Counted from the stretch's first letter, positions 20,090-31,363 are shown. The stretch: 56,176 nucleotides of DNA from Ignavibacteria bacterium RBG_16_34_14 (GCA_001802865.1 MHAF01000173.1:1-56176), one strand, 5' to 3'. The notes: generated by a model from the letters alone, not told the origin. Made by a program: numbers and translations.

Positions 20090-23000
20090 TTAAAAAACTA
20101 CTTTAGTCATTTTCTTTACAACCACATGCGTATCTCTTTGAGGAGCTGTTGGTCCCCAGTAATTAAAGTGATACGTAAACTGACCGTAGCCGCCGGCAAG
20201 CAAATTCGGTTTAAGATGAGTACGTGTAAAGCTATTATGGCCACCGGCTCTTTTATTTCCTCTTACCTGCGATTTTGGAATAGTAACGGTTCGCTCCGGA
20301 ACATGGTATACAATGCATACACCTTTAGGAATTCTTGAGCTTACAACCGCTCTTGTGCAAAAAACACCATGGTCGTTATAAACTTCCACCCAGTCGTTAT
20401 CATTAATATTCAACTCTTTAGCATCTTCTTCATTTATCCAGCAGGGTTCGCAGCCTCGTGAGAGTGTAAGCATCCTGAGGTTTTCCATATATGTTGAGTG
20501 AATATGCCATTTCCCATGAGGAGTAAGGCAGTTTAAAATTTTGGCACTTCCATCTTTCAAAGTTTCTCTAAGATCACCATAAACTTCGGGCTTTGGTGAA
20601 GGTTTATATGTAGGAAGATTTTCGCCGAAAGCGATATACATTTCATGATCAAGATAAAAATGCTGTCTGCCTGTTAATGTTCTCCATGGAACTAATCTCT
20701 CAACGTTGTAAGTGAATGCAGAATAGGCACGCCCGTTATTCATCAAACCTGACCAGACCGGAGAAGTATTGTACCTTCGCGGCTGTGCCTGGAGATCTGC
20801 ATAAGTCATTTTTACATCACGGCTGCCATCACCCAAATCTGCCAGCACCAAACCGGTTTTCTTCTCCATATATTTGTATGCCCGTACTGTAAGCTCACCA
20901 TTTGTTAATGAAGAAAGATGAAGAACTGCATTTGCTGCCCATACATCTTCTTTAATTGATGGAAGAATCTTACCGTTAAGCTTTTCTTTCGGGAAAGAAG
21001 GTGAAGTAATCATTTCGTCGTAGAAATCTTCACATTTATAATGATTGCCATGAGCTCCAAGACCTTTTGCTTTTACATTCTCTCCAAGCGTTATAAATTT
21101 ATCATAAAGCTTAGTGTAGTCGCGTTCAATAATTACTAATTTCTGAGTTGTCTTTCCCGGAACGGGTTCGCATTCACCTTTATACCAGTCTTTTATTGAA
21201 GGCTGTGTAATCTCATCAGCAGAATCATGAGATAAAGGAACAGTTACCACATCTTTTCTTGGCTGAGAAAAAGTTTTCTTTGCAACTTCAGATGTTACCC
21301 TGGTAATCTCCCTGAAAATTTCCCAGTCGGTTTTGGATTCCCATACAGGGGCAACTGCTGCAGAAAGAGGATGAATGAACGAATGTAAATCGGTGCTGTT
21401 CAAATCAGCTTTTTCATACCAGGATGCAGCCGGTAAAACAATGTCGGAATAGAGAGCAGAGGAATCCATTCTGAAATTAAGATCAACAACAAGATCCATT
21501 TTGCCAATAGGTGCACCATCATGCCAATTAACTTCGTTGGTTTTTTCATCAACAATATCTTTTGCAATTAAATTAGAATGCGTGCCCAAATAATGCTTAA
21601 GCGCATATTCATGCCCTTTCATACTGCCCATTATTGCATTACCCCTCCATATATACCATAGGCGGGGAAAGTTTTCTTCTGCGTCGGGGTCGCCTGCAGA
21701 AAAATGAATTTCCTTATTCTTTAGTTTATTCAGCACATATTGTTTTATTTCTTCATCGTTTTTTGCATCATTCTTTACAGCTTCGTCACACAAATCGAGA
21801 GGATTAACATTGAACTGAGGATAGAAAGGCATCCAACCCATTCTTACAGATTTATATATCAGATCTGCGTGATGCCCTCTTGTTAATTCGTTATCGGGAA
21901 CTTTGTTGTATTTGGAAAAATGACCATCGTAACGGTATTGACAAGTATTTATATAATGCCAGAGAGGAGTTTGCTGGAGTCTGGATGCATCATTCCAGTC
22001 GCGTGCAAAAGCAATGGCTGCCCAGGAATCTGAAGGGGCTAACTTTTCCTGGCCAACATAGTGATTTAATCCGCCGCCGTTTTTACCGACACAGCCGCAA
22101 AGCATCAGAGCCATAATTCCGGCACGATACATCAGGTTATTATGGTACCAGTGATTTACTCCGGCGCCAATAATAATCATGCATTTACCTTCTGTAACTA
22201 ATGCTGTACCAGCCCACTCTCTGGCAAACTGAATGAGTGTATTCGCACTAACCCCTGTGAAAATTTCCTGCCAGGCAGGAGTGTATGCAGCATCTTTATC
22301 GGTATAATCTATTGGATAGTTACCCTGCAAACCACGGTTAACTCCGTATTGCGCCATAAGTAAATCATATACGGTAACAGCAAGAACCTTTCTTCCATCT
22401 GCAGTTTGAATATATTTTACTGGAACACCCCTCAGTGTGGTTTTATCATAAGCAAAATCATTAAACTGCACCTGTAATATCTCATCAGCATGATCAATAA
22501 GACTACATAACGGATCATAGAGAGTATCATCCAAGCCATCTTCAAACTTCATGTTCCATTTGCCGGTTTCTTTATCCCATCTGTGTCCCACGCTTCCTTT
22601 AGGCATAACAGGCTTCAGAGAATCTGCATCTATATTTAAAAATTTCCATTCACCGTTTTCAACACTCTTATATTTTTCAATAGCAGCAGCTCTCAATAAT
22701 TTTCCAGGTATATAGCTGCCTTCTTTTGGAACAAGCTCAACCAAGTAAGGTGCGTCTGTATATCTTTTAACATATTCGATGAAGTAAGGAGTTTTCTTCT
22801 GATGGTGGAATTCATTTAATATTACATGAGTAACAGCCATCCAGAAAGCACCATCGCTGCCGGCATGCAAAGGAACCCATTGATCTGCGTATTTAGATGG
22901 CATATTAAGATCGGGAGAAAAGACAACTGTCTTGGTTCCGTTATATCTTGATTCGGCAAAGAAGTGGCAATCGGGTGTTCTTGTCATATTAAGATTTGCG

Positions 23001-23719
23001 CCCATTAAAGCAATCATTTTAGAGTTGTACCAATCCGCACTCTCACAAACATCTGTTTGTTCTCCCCATATTTCAGGTGATGCATTTGGCAGATCGCAGT
23101 ACCAATCGTAAAAACTAAGATTTACTCCACCGAATAACTGTAAGAAGCGGCTGCCTGCCGCATAGCTTAACATAGACATAGCGGGAATAGGAGAGAAACC
23201 GATAACTCTGTCAGGTCCATACTTTTTAGCTGTATAAATATTTGCGGCAGCAATAAGTTCAAGCAATTCATCCCAGGAAGCTCTTCTGAAGCCTCCTTTA
23301 CCACGGGCCTGCTGATACTTACTTCTTTTTTCTTTATCGTTCTGAATATTTTCCCATGCTTTTACAGGATCACCTGTTAATTCTTTTTCTTTTCTAAAAA
23401 GGTCAATCAGTGCACCACGTACCAGGGGGTATTTGATTCTTATAGGACTGTAAAGATACCAGGAAAAAGATATTCCTCTCTGGCATCCGCGTGGTTCATA
23501 AGGCGGAAGGTTTCCTTCAAGAAGAGGATAATCCAGTTGCTGGGTTTCCCATACAACAATTCCATCTTTAACATGGATTTCCCATGAACATCCGCCTGTA
23601 CAGTTTACACCGTGAGTGCTTCTAACAATACGGTCATGTTGAAATCTATTACGGTAAAATTCTTCCCATTGTCTTGTTTGAGGAGAGATTATGTCTTCAA
23701 TCCAGTTCATATTGTTCAA
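20090..23719 (-). CDS. narG: Respiratory nitrate reductase alpha subunit (molybdopterin)
   Basis: 1209 aa; [32 protein letters not shown]; typical NarG motifs throughout. Confidence 0.95.
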   Translation of the reverse strand: MNNMNWIEDIISPQTRQWEEFYRNRFQHDRIVRSTHGVNCTGGCSWEIHVKDGIVVWETQQLDYPLLEGNLPPYEPRGCQRGISFSWYLYSPIRIKYPLVRGALIDLFRKEKELTGDPVKAWENIQNDKEKRSKYQQARGKGGFRRASWDELLELIAAANIYTAKKYGPDRVIGFSPIPAMSMLSYAAGSRFLQLFGGVNLSFYDWYCDLPNASPEIWGEQTDVCESADWYNSKMIALMGANLNMTRTPDCHFFAESRYNGTKTVVFSPDLNMPSKYADQWVPLHAGSDGAFWMAVTHVILNEFHHQKKTPYFIEYVKRYTDAPYLVELVPKEGSYIPGKLLRAAAIEKYKSVENGEWKFLNIDADSLKPVMPKGSVGHRWDKETGKWNMKFEDGLDDTLYDPLCSLIDHADEILQVQFNDFAYDKTTLRGVPVKYIQTADGRKVLAVTVYDLLMAQYGVNRGLQGNYPIDYTDKDAAYTPAWQEIFTGVSANTLIQFAREWAGTALVTEGKCMIIIGAGVNHWYHNNLMYRAGIMALMLCGCVGKNGGGLNHYVGQEKLAPSDSWAAIAFARDWNDASRLQQTPLWHYINTCQYRYDGHFSKYNKVPDNELTRGHHADLIYKSVRMGWMPFYPQFNVNPLDLCDEAVKNDAKNDEEIKQYVLNKLKNKEIHFSAGDPDAEENFPRLWYIWRGNAIMGSMKGHEYALKHYLGTHSNLIAKDIVDEKTNEVNWHDGAPIGKMDLVVDLNFRMDSSALYSDIVLPAASWYEKADLNSTDLHSFIHPLSAAVAPVWESKTDWEIFREITRVTSEVAKKTFSQPRKDVVTVPLSHDSADEITQPSIKDWYKGECEPVPGKTTQKLVIIERDYTKLYDKFITLGENVKAKGLGAHGNHYKCEDFYDEMITSPSFPKEKLNGKILPSIKEDVWAANAVLHLSSLTNGELTVRAYKYMEKKTGLVLADLGDGSRDVKMTYADLQAQPRRYNTSPVWSGLMNNGRAYSAFTYNVERLVPWRTLTGRQHFYLDHEMYIAFGENLPTYKPSPKPEVYGDLRETLKDGSAKILNCLTPHGKWHIHSTYMENLRMLTLSRGCEPCWINEEDAKELNINDNDWVEVYNDHGVFCTRAVVSSRIPKGVCIVYHVPERTVTIPKSQVRGNKRAGGHNSFTRTHLKPNLLAGGYGQFTYHFNYWGPTAPQRDTHVVVKKMTKVVF

Positions 23720-23720
23720 T

Positions 23721-24602
23721 CTATTTTGTTTTTAATTGTCGTTTATAAATATGATGATTTACGGATTTTCTTTTCCGGTTCCACCATAATAGCCCGAATC
23801 CTCCAAAAAGAACAAATGCGGTTATTATGCCGTTTTTTAAAAAACTATTCTGATAATCTTTATGAGTCCATTGGAAAATAGAATCTTTGTTAGCTTTATA
23901 AAGGAAAGCTGTTAATAAGAAGGCTTCATCCGGAGTAATTGGATTATTGGCATAAGCTGCTGCCATAACAGGAAAAGGCGGATTAGTTATGATTGAATTT
24001 AAAGCCATTTCCCCGCCTAATCTCTTATAAGCAGATGTCAGATCTTTTGCGAGTAATCCTCCGCTTATCAAATTATCATCAACTACATTATGACAACTTA
24101 TACAAGCCGGCCCGTTATTTATTAATCGTATATCCCCACTGAATAATTTCCTTGCTTGAATGAAATCCTCTGCGCGCAATTTACCAATATTAAGTCCTTC
24201 TTTATTTTGTAATTTGAATTGCTCTGTTCCGGATACAGTTTTTGTTTTATCAACTACTATTCCTTCTATGTAGGTTAGAATGCTTTTTATTTGACTCTGG
24301 GAAAGTGTTTGATCAGGCATGATTATTTGGTTGAATTCTTTGAATAAATCAACCGCATCATTATCTCCATTTTTAATAACTGTTTGTGAAGACTTAATAA
24401 AACTTAATAACCATTCTTCCGATCTTCGCTTAGTAACATTAAGTAAGTCCGGACCAACTAATCTTCCTTCGCCAACAGTGTGACAGGCACGACAGATTTG
24501 AATGAACAGTCTTTCACCCTCGGATTGAGCCATACTTTTTGGTAAGAAGATTGAGACAATGGACATTAAAAAAAATAGTTGTAATAAATTTTTCATATAC
24601 AT
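23721..24602 (-). CDS. Diheme cytochrome c, NarC-like, first gene of the nar operon
   Basis: Two CxxCH motifs (CRACH, CISCH), signal peptide, C-terminal TM; directly upstream of narG. Confidence 0.75.
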   Translation of the reverse strand: MYMKNLLQLFFLMSIVSIFLPKSMAQSEGERLFIQICRACHTVGEGRLVGPDLLNVTKRRSEEWLLSFIKSSQTVIKNGDNDAVDLFKEFNQIIMPDQTLSQSQIKSILTYIEGIVVDKTKTVSGTEQFKLQNKEGLNIGKLRAEDFIQARKLFSGDIRLINNGPACISCHNVVDDNLISGGLLAKDLTSAYKRLGGEMALNSIITNPPFPVMAAAYANNPITPDEAFLLTAFLYKANKDSIFQWTHKDYQNSFLKNGIITAFVLFGGFGLLWWNRKRKSVNHHIYKRQLKTK

Positions 24603-24828
24603 TATTTGTTATGTGAAATTTTTATAACCGGATAAAAATGTCTGTTTTTATATTAAAAAAATATTATATTAGAGTCAAATAAAAAATCAGATGAATTAGA
24701 TAAATTTTTATGAAGATGTGAATAGAATTTTCATTGAAAGATTTTTTAAATGAACTCCATCAATAAAAAAAATTGAATTTATCTGTGCTGCAAATGATTT
24801 TTTAATTTTCAAAACCTGAGAGGAGATT

Positions 24829-25146
24829 ATGTCACAAATACCAAAACGATTTAAAAAATTTACAGAAGACTATCCTGCCATAGCAAAAGCTTATGATGAA
24901 ATTGGCGATGCGGTTCATGCTGCCGGACCTTTGGATGATAAGACAAGAGCGTTGATCAAGCTGGCTATATCAACCGGCGCAAGAATGGAAGGTGCAGTTC
25001 ATTCTCATGCACGCAAAGCTATTGACGCCGGCTGTACCACTGACGAGCTTAAGCATGTTGCCTTGCTTTCGCTTCCCACCATCGGTCTTCCTTCTATGAT
25101 GGCTGCATTAAGCTGGATTGATGATATTTTTGAGGAGAAGAAATGA
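24829..25146 (+). CDS. Carboxymuconolactone decarboxylase (CMD/AhpD-like) family protein
   Basis: RALIKLAISTGARMEGAVHSHARKAIDAGCTTDELKHVALLSLPTIG. Confidence 0.8.
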   Translation: MSQIPKRFKKFTEDYPAIAKAYDEIGDAVHAAGPLDDKTRALIKLAISTGARMEGAVHSHARKAIDAGCTTDELKHVALLSLPTIGLPSMMAALSWIDDIFEEKK

Positions 25147-25667
25147 TTGAGACATTAATAAAACTTTTTTTGTCTTTTCTTAAAGTCGGTTCCTTTTCAT
25201 TCGGCGGTGCATACTCGCTTATTCCACTTATTGAAAGAGAAGTTGTAACAAACAATCAGTGGCTTTCACAGGAAGAATTTCTGAAAGTACTCGGAGTTGT
25301 TGAAGTATTTCCAGGAGCTATTTCAATTAAATATGCTACTTACACCGGTTACAAGACTGCAGGTGTTGCCGGTATTATTGCAGCAAATCTTGGTAATATG
25401 TTTGTACCTCTAACGATAATGCTCCTGATATTTTATTTCTATTCTGCATTCGAAAAAAACAAGCTGGTGGTAAAGGCTTTTGACGGAATTAAACTGGCTG
25501 TTATTGGAATGATACTGGGTATTATGTTTCAATATTTTATGAATTGGGTAACCGATTTCAAAGGAGTTTTATTTGTTGCCGTGGGGTTATTGCTGGTTCT
25601 TGTTTTAAAACTGCACCCGGCATACATAGTAATAATTGCAGGTATTTTAGGCATTTTAATTCTATAA
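25143..25667 (+). CDS. Chromate transporter, single-domain (short-chain) type
   Basis: FLKVGSFSFGGAYSLIPLIEREVV; VVEVFPGAISIKYATYTGYKTAG. Confidence 0.85.
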   Translation: MIETLIKLFLSFLKVGSFSFGGAYSLIPLIEREVVTNNQWLSQEEFLKVLGVVEVFPGAISIKYATYTGYKTAGVAGIIAANLGNMFVPLTIMLLIFYFYSAFEKNKLVVKAFDGIKLAVIGMILGIMFQYFMNWVTDFKGVLFVAVGLLLVLVLKLHPAYIVIIAGILGILIL

Positions 25668-25673
25668 TCATAA

Positions 25674-26678
25674 ATGAAAAAACTGATTGACAGATTCGGA
25701 AGAGTTCATACATACTTAAGAATTTCTATTACAGATAAATGTAATCTCAACTGTATTTACTGTAACCCGGCTGATTCTGCATTAAGAGGTGATCTATCCG
25801 GTTCAATTCTTTCATACGAAGAGCTTAGTCGCCTGCTTAAAATTTTTGTTGCAGATCTGGGCATTACAAAAATCCGGCTGACCGGCGGTGAGCCGCTCGT
25901 CAGAAAAAATGTAGAAAACTTTTTCAGAATGTTGAAAGAAATAAAAGACAAACATCCTTTTGAGCTAGGTTTAACTACCAATGGAATCTTGCTAAAAGAT
26001 AAAATTGATTTGTTAAAAAATTCGAGGCTGGATAGAATAAATATCAGTCTGGATACACTCCGTAAAGAAAGATTTATCGCAATCACCGGTGCAGATAATA
26101 TTGATGCAGTAATCAAGGGAATCAATAAAGCAGAAGAGATTGGTTACAATCCGGTAAAAATAAATGCCGTTATTATGAAAGGAATAAATGATGACGAGAT
26201 ACACAGCTTCATTGAATTTGTGAAAGACAGGAATTTAAACATCCGCTTTATTGAGTATATGCCCTTCACAAGCAATAGCTGGAACGAAAAAGTTTACATC
26301 AGCTACAAGGAAATAAAAAACATAGTTGAAGAAAATTATTCGCTGGTTGAAATTAAAAACGGAAAGCACAACGTTGCAAAAAACTTTCGTATCGAAGGAC
26401 ATTCCGGAACAGTGAGTTTCATCAGTTCTATTTCCGATCACTTCTGTGACGGCTGCAACCGACTCCGTGTAACAGCATCAGGCAATCTGAAGTTATGTCT
26501 TTTTTCTTCATCAAACAGTGAAATAAAATTAAAAGATTATCTGCGCGATGATAAAATCACAGATGATGAAATTGCTGAATTAATATCATCATCATTACAG
26601 CAAAAAGAGTTAAAGCATCCTGAACTTGATGAACTGCTTACAATGGATAAAAATAATATGCTCAGGATCGGAGGATGA
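25674..26678 (+). CDS. moaA: GTP 3',8-cyclase
   Basis: RFGRVHTYLRISITDKCNLNCIYC; C-terminal CDGCNRLRVTASGNLKLCLF. Confidence 0.95.
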   Translation: MKKLIDRFGRVHTYLRISITDKCNLNCIYCNPADSALRGDLSGSILSYEELSRLLKIFVADLGITKIRLTGGEPLVRKNVENFFRMLKEIKDKHPFELGLTTNGILLKDKIDLLKNSRLDRINISLDTLRKERFIAITGADNIDAVIKGINKAEEIGYNPVKINAVIMKGINDDEIHSFIEFVKDRNLNIRFIEYMPFTSNSWNEKVYISYKEIKNIVEENYSLVEIKNGKHNVAKNFRIEGHSGTVSFISSISDHFCDGCNRLRVTASGNLKLCLFSSSNSEIKLKDYLRDDKITDDEIAELISSSLQQKELKHPELDELLTMDKNNMLRIGG

Positions 26679-27157
26679 AGATGAAAAAATTTTCTCATCT
26701 CGATAGATCAGGAAAAGCTAAAATGGTAGATGTTTCATCAAAGAAACAAACACTACGGACTGCGGAAGCGTTTGCAGAGGTTCAGGTTTCAAAAGAGGTA
26801 TTTGGGAAAATAAAAAGTAATGAAATCCAAAAAGGTGATGTCCTTATAGTTGCTAAAATTGCAGGCATACAGGCAGCGAAAAAAACTTCAGAACTTATCC
26901 CGCTCTGCCATAATATTTTCATTTCTTCAGTGGATGTAAATCTGAATCTTAATGAAAAGAAAAAATCTGTTGAGATAAGATCACTTGCCAAAACTACAGC
27001 ACAAACTGGAATAGAGATGGAAGCGCTAACTGCCGTTAGTGTTGCTGCATTAACAGTTTATGATATGTGCAAAGCACTGGATAAATCAATTACTATAAAA
27101 GAAATAAAGTTGATCAGTAAAACCGGAGGAAAGAGTGGAAAATTTATTAATCAGTGA
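26675..27157 (+). CDS. moaC: Cyclic pyranopterin monophosphate synthase
   Basis: AKMVDVSSKKQTLRTA; AAKKTSELIPLCHNIF; TGIEMEALTAVSVAALTVYDMCKA. Confidence 0.95.
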   Translation: MKMKKFSHLDRSGKAKMVDVSSKKQTLRTAEAFAEVQVSKEVFGKIKSNEIQKGDVLIVAKIAGIQAAKKTSELIPLCHNIFISSVDVNLNLNEKKKSVEIRSLAKTTAQTGIEMEALTAVSVAALTVYDMCKALDKSITIKEIKLISKTGGKSGKFINQ

Positions 27158-27632
27158 AAATCCCTTGCATCCATTAAATCCGTGTTCTAGTCATGTTGGA
27201 AAGATCGCAGCTATCTCCATCAGCAAAAAGAAAGGCATACCAAAGTCTAATGTTGATTTTGCACAACTGATCGAAAATCACGGAATAAAAGGTGATGCGC
27301 ACGCAGGAAACTGGCACAGGCAGGTAAGTTTTCTTGCAATGGAAAGCATTAAAACAATGCGTGAAAAAGGATTACCGAAACTTCGTCCTGGTGCCTTTGC
27401 AGAAAACATCACTACAGAATTTATAAATCTTCCCGGTGTACAGGTTGGCAACAAAATTAAAATCGGAAATGAAGTTGAACTTGAAGTTACACAGATAGGA
27501 AAAGAGTGCCATACAAGATGTGCTATCTACTTTAAAGTGGGCGATTGTGTTATGCCGTCCGATGGCATATTTGCAAAGGTAGTTAAAGGCGGAACGATTT
27601 ACGTTTCAGATGAAGTTAGAGTGGAAGATTAA
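27135..27632 (+). CDS. MOSC domain protein
   Basis: KKGIPKSNVDFAQLIENHGIKGDAHAG; LPGVQVGNKIKIG; GKECHTRCAIY. Confidence 0.9.
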   Translation: MENLLISENPLHPLNPCSSHVGKIAAISISKKKGIPKSNVDFAQLIENHGIKGDAHAGNWHRQVSFLAMESIKTMREKGLPKLRPGAFAENITTEFINLPGVQVGNKIKIGNEVELEVTQIGKECHTRCAIYFKVGDCVMPSDGIFAKVVKGGTIYVSDEVRVED

Positions 27633-28845
27633 AATGGTATCATACTCAGAAGCATATAAAATTATACGTGACGAAGTTCAAAAGCTGAAATTGCATACCG
27701 AAGAAGTTGATCTGCTGAATTCTCTCAACAGAATTTTAGCTGAAGATGTTTATGCAGATACCAACCTCCCTCCTTTTGATAACTCTGCAATGGATGGATA
27801 TACAGTTAAGTTCAGCCCTTCACGCAAGCAATGGAAAATGATCGGTGAAATTTCTGCGGGTAACTTTAATATTCTAACGCTTGATGAAGATTCTGCCGTG
27901 CTGATAATGACCGGCAGTAAATTGCCCGCAAATACTTCTGCAGTTATTCCAGTTGAAGATGTAATAGCTGAAAACGGTTATGTAAAGCTTGCTGACGGAA
28001 AATCAATAAAAGAAAATCAGCATATAAGATATAAGGGTGGAGATTTAACAAAAGGAGTTCTGGCGCTGGAAAGAAATCAGGTAATTACCTCTAACAAAAT
28101 CTCATTGCTTGGTGCGTGCGGCAAAGCAAGAGTGAAAGTTTATCGTAAACTGAAATTCGGTGTGCTTGCCACAGGTGATGAGCTTGTTGATATAAGCAGC
28201 AGAATTTTTGATGATAAAATAAGAGGGACAAACCTTTACTCTATAATTTCTGCAGTAACTGAATTTAATATGGAGGCTGTAAATTTTGGTTTTGTAAAAG
28301 ATGATAAGGAACATATCAGAGAAAAACTTTCAGAAGCATTCGACAGCGATATTGATATACTTCTTACCACTGGCGGTGTTTCCGTTGGTAAGTATGATTA
28401 CCTAAAAGAATTGCTAATTGAGCTTGGAACCGATATTAAATTCTGGAAAGTTAAAATAAAACCCGGTAAGCCGCTTATATTTGGTGTGGTGAAAAAAGAT
28501 GGCAGAATTAAATTTGTTGTTGGACTGCCCGGAAATCCGGTTTCGTCGTATGTGAATTTTATGGTCTTCATTAAACCGGCAGTTCAGGAACTTTTTGGAA
28601 TTAAGGATGACAAAACTGTAAAAGCAGAGCTGACTGAATCCGTTAGTAAAAATGATGACAAACGAAATTTTCTTCGTGGTTATTTGGAATTCAATCTGAA
28701 AAAAGGACAATATTTTGTCCGGGCATCAGAAGCACAGTCATCGGCAGATATGACACGACTGGCAAATGCAAACTGTCTGATCGTCATTGAAGAAAAAAGA
28801 ATAAATCCGCAAAAAGGAGAAGAGGTACAATGTATAATAATATAA
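27610..28845 (+). CDS. moeA: Molybdopterin molybdotransferase
   Basis: DTNLPPFDNSAMDGYTV; GVLATGDELV; DILLTTGGVSVGKYDY; VVGLPGNPVSSYVNF. Confidence 0.95.
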   Translation: MKLEWKIKMVSYSEAYKIIRDEVQKLKLHTEEVDLLNSLNRILAEDVYADTNLPPFDNSAMDGYTVKFSPSRKQWKMIGEISAGNFNILTLDEDSAVLIMTGSKLPANTSAVIPVEDVIAENGYVKLADGKSIKENQHIRYKGGDLTKGVLALERNQVITSNKISLLGACGKARVKVYRKLKFGVLATGDELVDISSRIFDDKIRGTNLYSIISAVTEFNMEAVNFGFVKDDKEHIREKLSEAFDSDIDILLTTGGVSVGKYDYLKELLIELGTDIKFWKVKIKPGKPLIFGVVKKDGRIKFVVGLPGNPVSSYVNFMVFIKPAVQELFGIKDDKTVKAELTESVSKNDDKRNFLRGYLEFNLKKGQYFVRASEAQSSADMTRLANANCLIVIEEKRINPQKGEEVQCIII

Positions 28846-29480
28846 CGGGTATTATCCTTTCCGGCGGAAAAAGTAAAAGAATGGGTTTGAACAAATCTTT
28901 TTTAAAGATTGGAAATCAGACAATCATTGAAAGAACTGCTGAACTAATGAAAGGATTGTTCGGCTGTGTTTTGCTTATAACCAACATTCCGGATGAATAT
29001 AAATTCCTTGGATTGGAAATATTCGAAGACATTTATAAAAATGTTGGCCCGTTAGCAGGTATACACTCAGGATTAACTCACTCTGCAACTGAAAAAAATT
29101 TCATCATCTCCTGCGATATGCCTTTTGTGAAAAAAGGTGTGATAGAATACATCATCAATTATAAAACCGATAAGCTTATCACAATTACAGAAACTGATGG
29201 ATTCATTCAGCAATTATGCGGTTTGTATTCAAAACAGGTTCTACCTGAAATCGTTAAGCTTATTGCAGAAGATAACAGCATAGAGACCGAAGCTGATAAG
29301 CAGAAAAAGTGCGGTTGTCAAGTTCTGCAATTAGTAAAAAATATTAATGCCAAGGTTATAGATATTGCAAATGAATATGACAGCTACAAAGAAGGTATGT
29401 TTCTTAATATGAACAGACCGGAAGATTTTGAAATTGTTAATGAAAAGCTAATGAAAAAGATGATATCTTCTATAATGTAG
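28830..29480 (+). CDS. mobA: Molybdenum cofactor guanylyltransferase
   Basis: GIILSGGKSKRMGLNKSFLKIGNQTIIER; FIISCDMPFV; LNMNRPEDFE. Confidence 0.9.
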   Translation: MYNNITGIILSGGKSKRMGLNKSFLKIGNQTIIERTAELMKGLFGCVLLITNIPDEYKFLGLEIFEDIYKNVGPLAGIHSGLTHSATEKNFIISCDMPFVKKGVIEYIINYKTDKLITITETDGFIQQLCGLYSKQVLPEIVKLIAEDNSIETEADKQKKCGCQVLQLVKNINAKVIDIANEYDSYKEGMFLNMNRPEDFEIVNEKLMKKMISSIM

Positions 29481-29968
29481 AAAATATACTTTTCCCAGGT
29501 TACCGATTTGAAAAAAATACTTTATTAAAAGCAGTTGTATTTTCTGACGGGAATAAAATTAAAATTAAATTTCTTACCCCTATTGAATCATATTACCCGC
29601 TTGATAGTTATTTAATACTTGATATAAAAAGGTATAAAGAATTTGGAGGAATATATTCCTTCCTCTTGAAATCCTCCTGGGTGGGAAGAAAAAACAAATC
29701 ATTTAATACACTCGACAGATTTCTAAGTTTTGTAAAAATGAAGTTAATAAGTTACAGAGGAATTAATGCAGAAGATTTTCATTATTACTTATTAAATCTT
29801 CATCTGAGGTATAATTTAGGGGAAGAAAGCTTATATCAATATTTGGTTGGAAAATTAAGGGTGGTTGAAACTCCAACGTCCTCTGAAAATTCAAATTCAT
29901 TAAATAAAAATTGTGACAAAAATATGACAATAACACATCCAATAAGGTCAAATACATCCTACAGGTAG
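29444..29968 (+). pseudogene. Remnant of ISXO2-like (IS1595-type) transposase C-terminal domain
   Basis: Open frame without ATG from 29444; FLSFVKMKLISYRGINAEDFHYYLLNLHLRYNLGEESLYQYLVGKL resembles the ISXO2 tail (FWSFAKRRL..FNGI....FYLHLKECEFRFNHR..LYK.LL). Confidence 0.4.
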
Positions 29969-29985
29969 ACCCTTTTAAAATTCAA

Positions 29986-30025
29986 AAACCTCGAAAACAG
30001 TTTATTTTTGTTGTATTCGAGGTTT
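29986..30025. terminator. Probable bidirectional rho-independent terminator
   Basis: aaacctcga (29986-29994) / tcgaggttt (30017-30025) stem flanked by A- and T-rich tracts. Confidence 0.65.
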
Positions 30026-30037
30026 ATTTTCTCTGAG

Positions 30038-30124
30038 CGGAGAGACAGGGATTCGAACCCCGGAAGGACTTACATCCTTAACGGTTTTCAAGACCGCCGC
30101 ATTCAACCACTCTGCCATCTCTCC
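30038..30124 (-). tRNA. tRNA-Ser(UGA)
   Basis: Reverse complement GGAGAGATGGCAGAGTGGTTGAATGCGGCGGTCTTGAAAACCG...GGTTCGAATCCCTGTCTCTCC: 7-bp acceptor stem, long variable arm, TGA anticodon, T-loop GGTTCGAATCC. Confidence 0.95.
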
Positions 30125-30304
30125 GAATTCATTTTACTTTTTAAAACTGCAGCATTTCCCTTTTAAGTGGGGTCTCGCCGAAGCGATGACAACCCGCCAT
30201 CTTTGTATCTTAAAATTTGTAAAATTTAGAGAATAAATATAAAGATAGTTTCAATCCGTATCAAAAAATTTGGTAGTGTCCTAATTTGAATAATTTATTT
30301 TTCA

Positions 30305-31141
30305 TTAAGCTACTTTCTTTAACTGATTTATACCTAAGAAATCATTCCAATCCCATAAATGTTTTGAGATACCCGCTTCCATTGCGGGTGTGCATCTTAG
30401 TGTTTGATGAACTCTCATAAAGTTATAATGAAAGAAATGTAAATCAACAGCACATTGAAGATTGTATAATTTCTTGCTGAAAGCATTAGTAAGCCTGGTT
30501 AATCTTCGCATCTGCATTCTCATTGTTAAGTTTTGTCTCTCTACATAACTTGTTGAAATCATTGCAGGGTTTGGATTACCTAAAACAGATTGGCTTACTA
30601 CACGTATTATATTAGCGGGAGAATATCTTTTGACACCTTCGGGAGAATTAGCATAAACTTTATGAAGTTGTGCATAATCAACTTTACTTCCAAATACCAA
30701 ATCAACTGCAAAGTTATAAGCTCTGAATGAATCTGTTGAAAGCTGAAATCTTGTTGTAATTCTTCTTCTTAATTCTTCAAGGAAATTGATAGTTGTATCT
30801 AATGTACGTTTACCAATTTCATAGTAAGGAACTAATTTTGTTTCAGCATCTAAGGCAACAAAAATATACTGATCTCCATACTCACTCCTCTTTTCATCTA
30901 CTTTCAGATTCTTTTTCTTCTTACCCACATAGCTCCAAATCTCGTCAATCTGTAATTGATTACATTGGATATGCTTTAAGATACTGGTAGATAGTTCCCG
31001 TGCCTTTTCTCCAAGTGTAATTCCTAACCTCATAATAGTATCTCTGTGAACGTTGGTTACTCTTTCAATACTTCTGATGCTGTTTCCTTCAACTAACATT
31101 GAAGCAATCATAATTTGTTTTTCGGTAGATAATTTGTTCAT
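30305..31141 (-). CDS. IS1-family-like DDE transposase (single ORF)
   Basis: HTH MLVEGNSIRSIERVTNVHRDTIMRLG; LQIDEIWSYVGKKKKN; STDSFRAY; YVERQNLTMRMQMRRLTRLTNAFSKK; intact 278 aa. Confidence 0.9.
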   Translation of the reverse strand: MNKLSTEKQIMIASMLVEGNSIRSIERVTNVHRDTIMRLGITLGEKARELSTSILKHIQCNQLQIDEIWSYVGKKKKNLKVDEKRSEYGDQYIFVALDAETKLVPYYEIGKRTLDTTINFLEELRRRITTRFQLSTDSFRAYNFAVDLVFGSKVDYAQLHKVYANSPEGVKRYSPANIIRVVSQSVLGNPNPAMISTSYVERQNLTMRMQMRRLTRLTNAFSKKLYNLQCAVDLHFFHYNFMRVHQTLRCTPAMEAGISKHLWDWNDFLGINQLKKVA

Positions 31142-31261
31142 TGCAAGCTCCTGATTTTTGGTTATTGATTCTGAGCCTGCAATACATTAATTTTGTTTTA
31201 CGTTGTTAGTCTGGTAATGCAGGCTAATGAATTAGGGTTCATTGATGTTCAAGCATCTTTG

Positions 31262-31281
31262 AACCCGCTAAAAAGCGGGTT
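31262..31281. terminator. Hairpin/terminator between transposase and cargo
   Basis: aacccgct-aaaa-agcgggtt perfect stem. Confidence 0.5.
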
Positions 31282-31363
31282 TGACTATATTATTTTAAGT
31301 ACATTACTCATCAACCTGCTACCTTTCATATTGTAATTGATTAAGGCAACCAAACAATTAACC

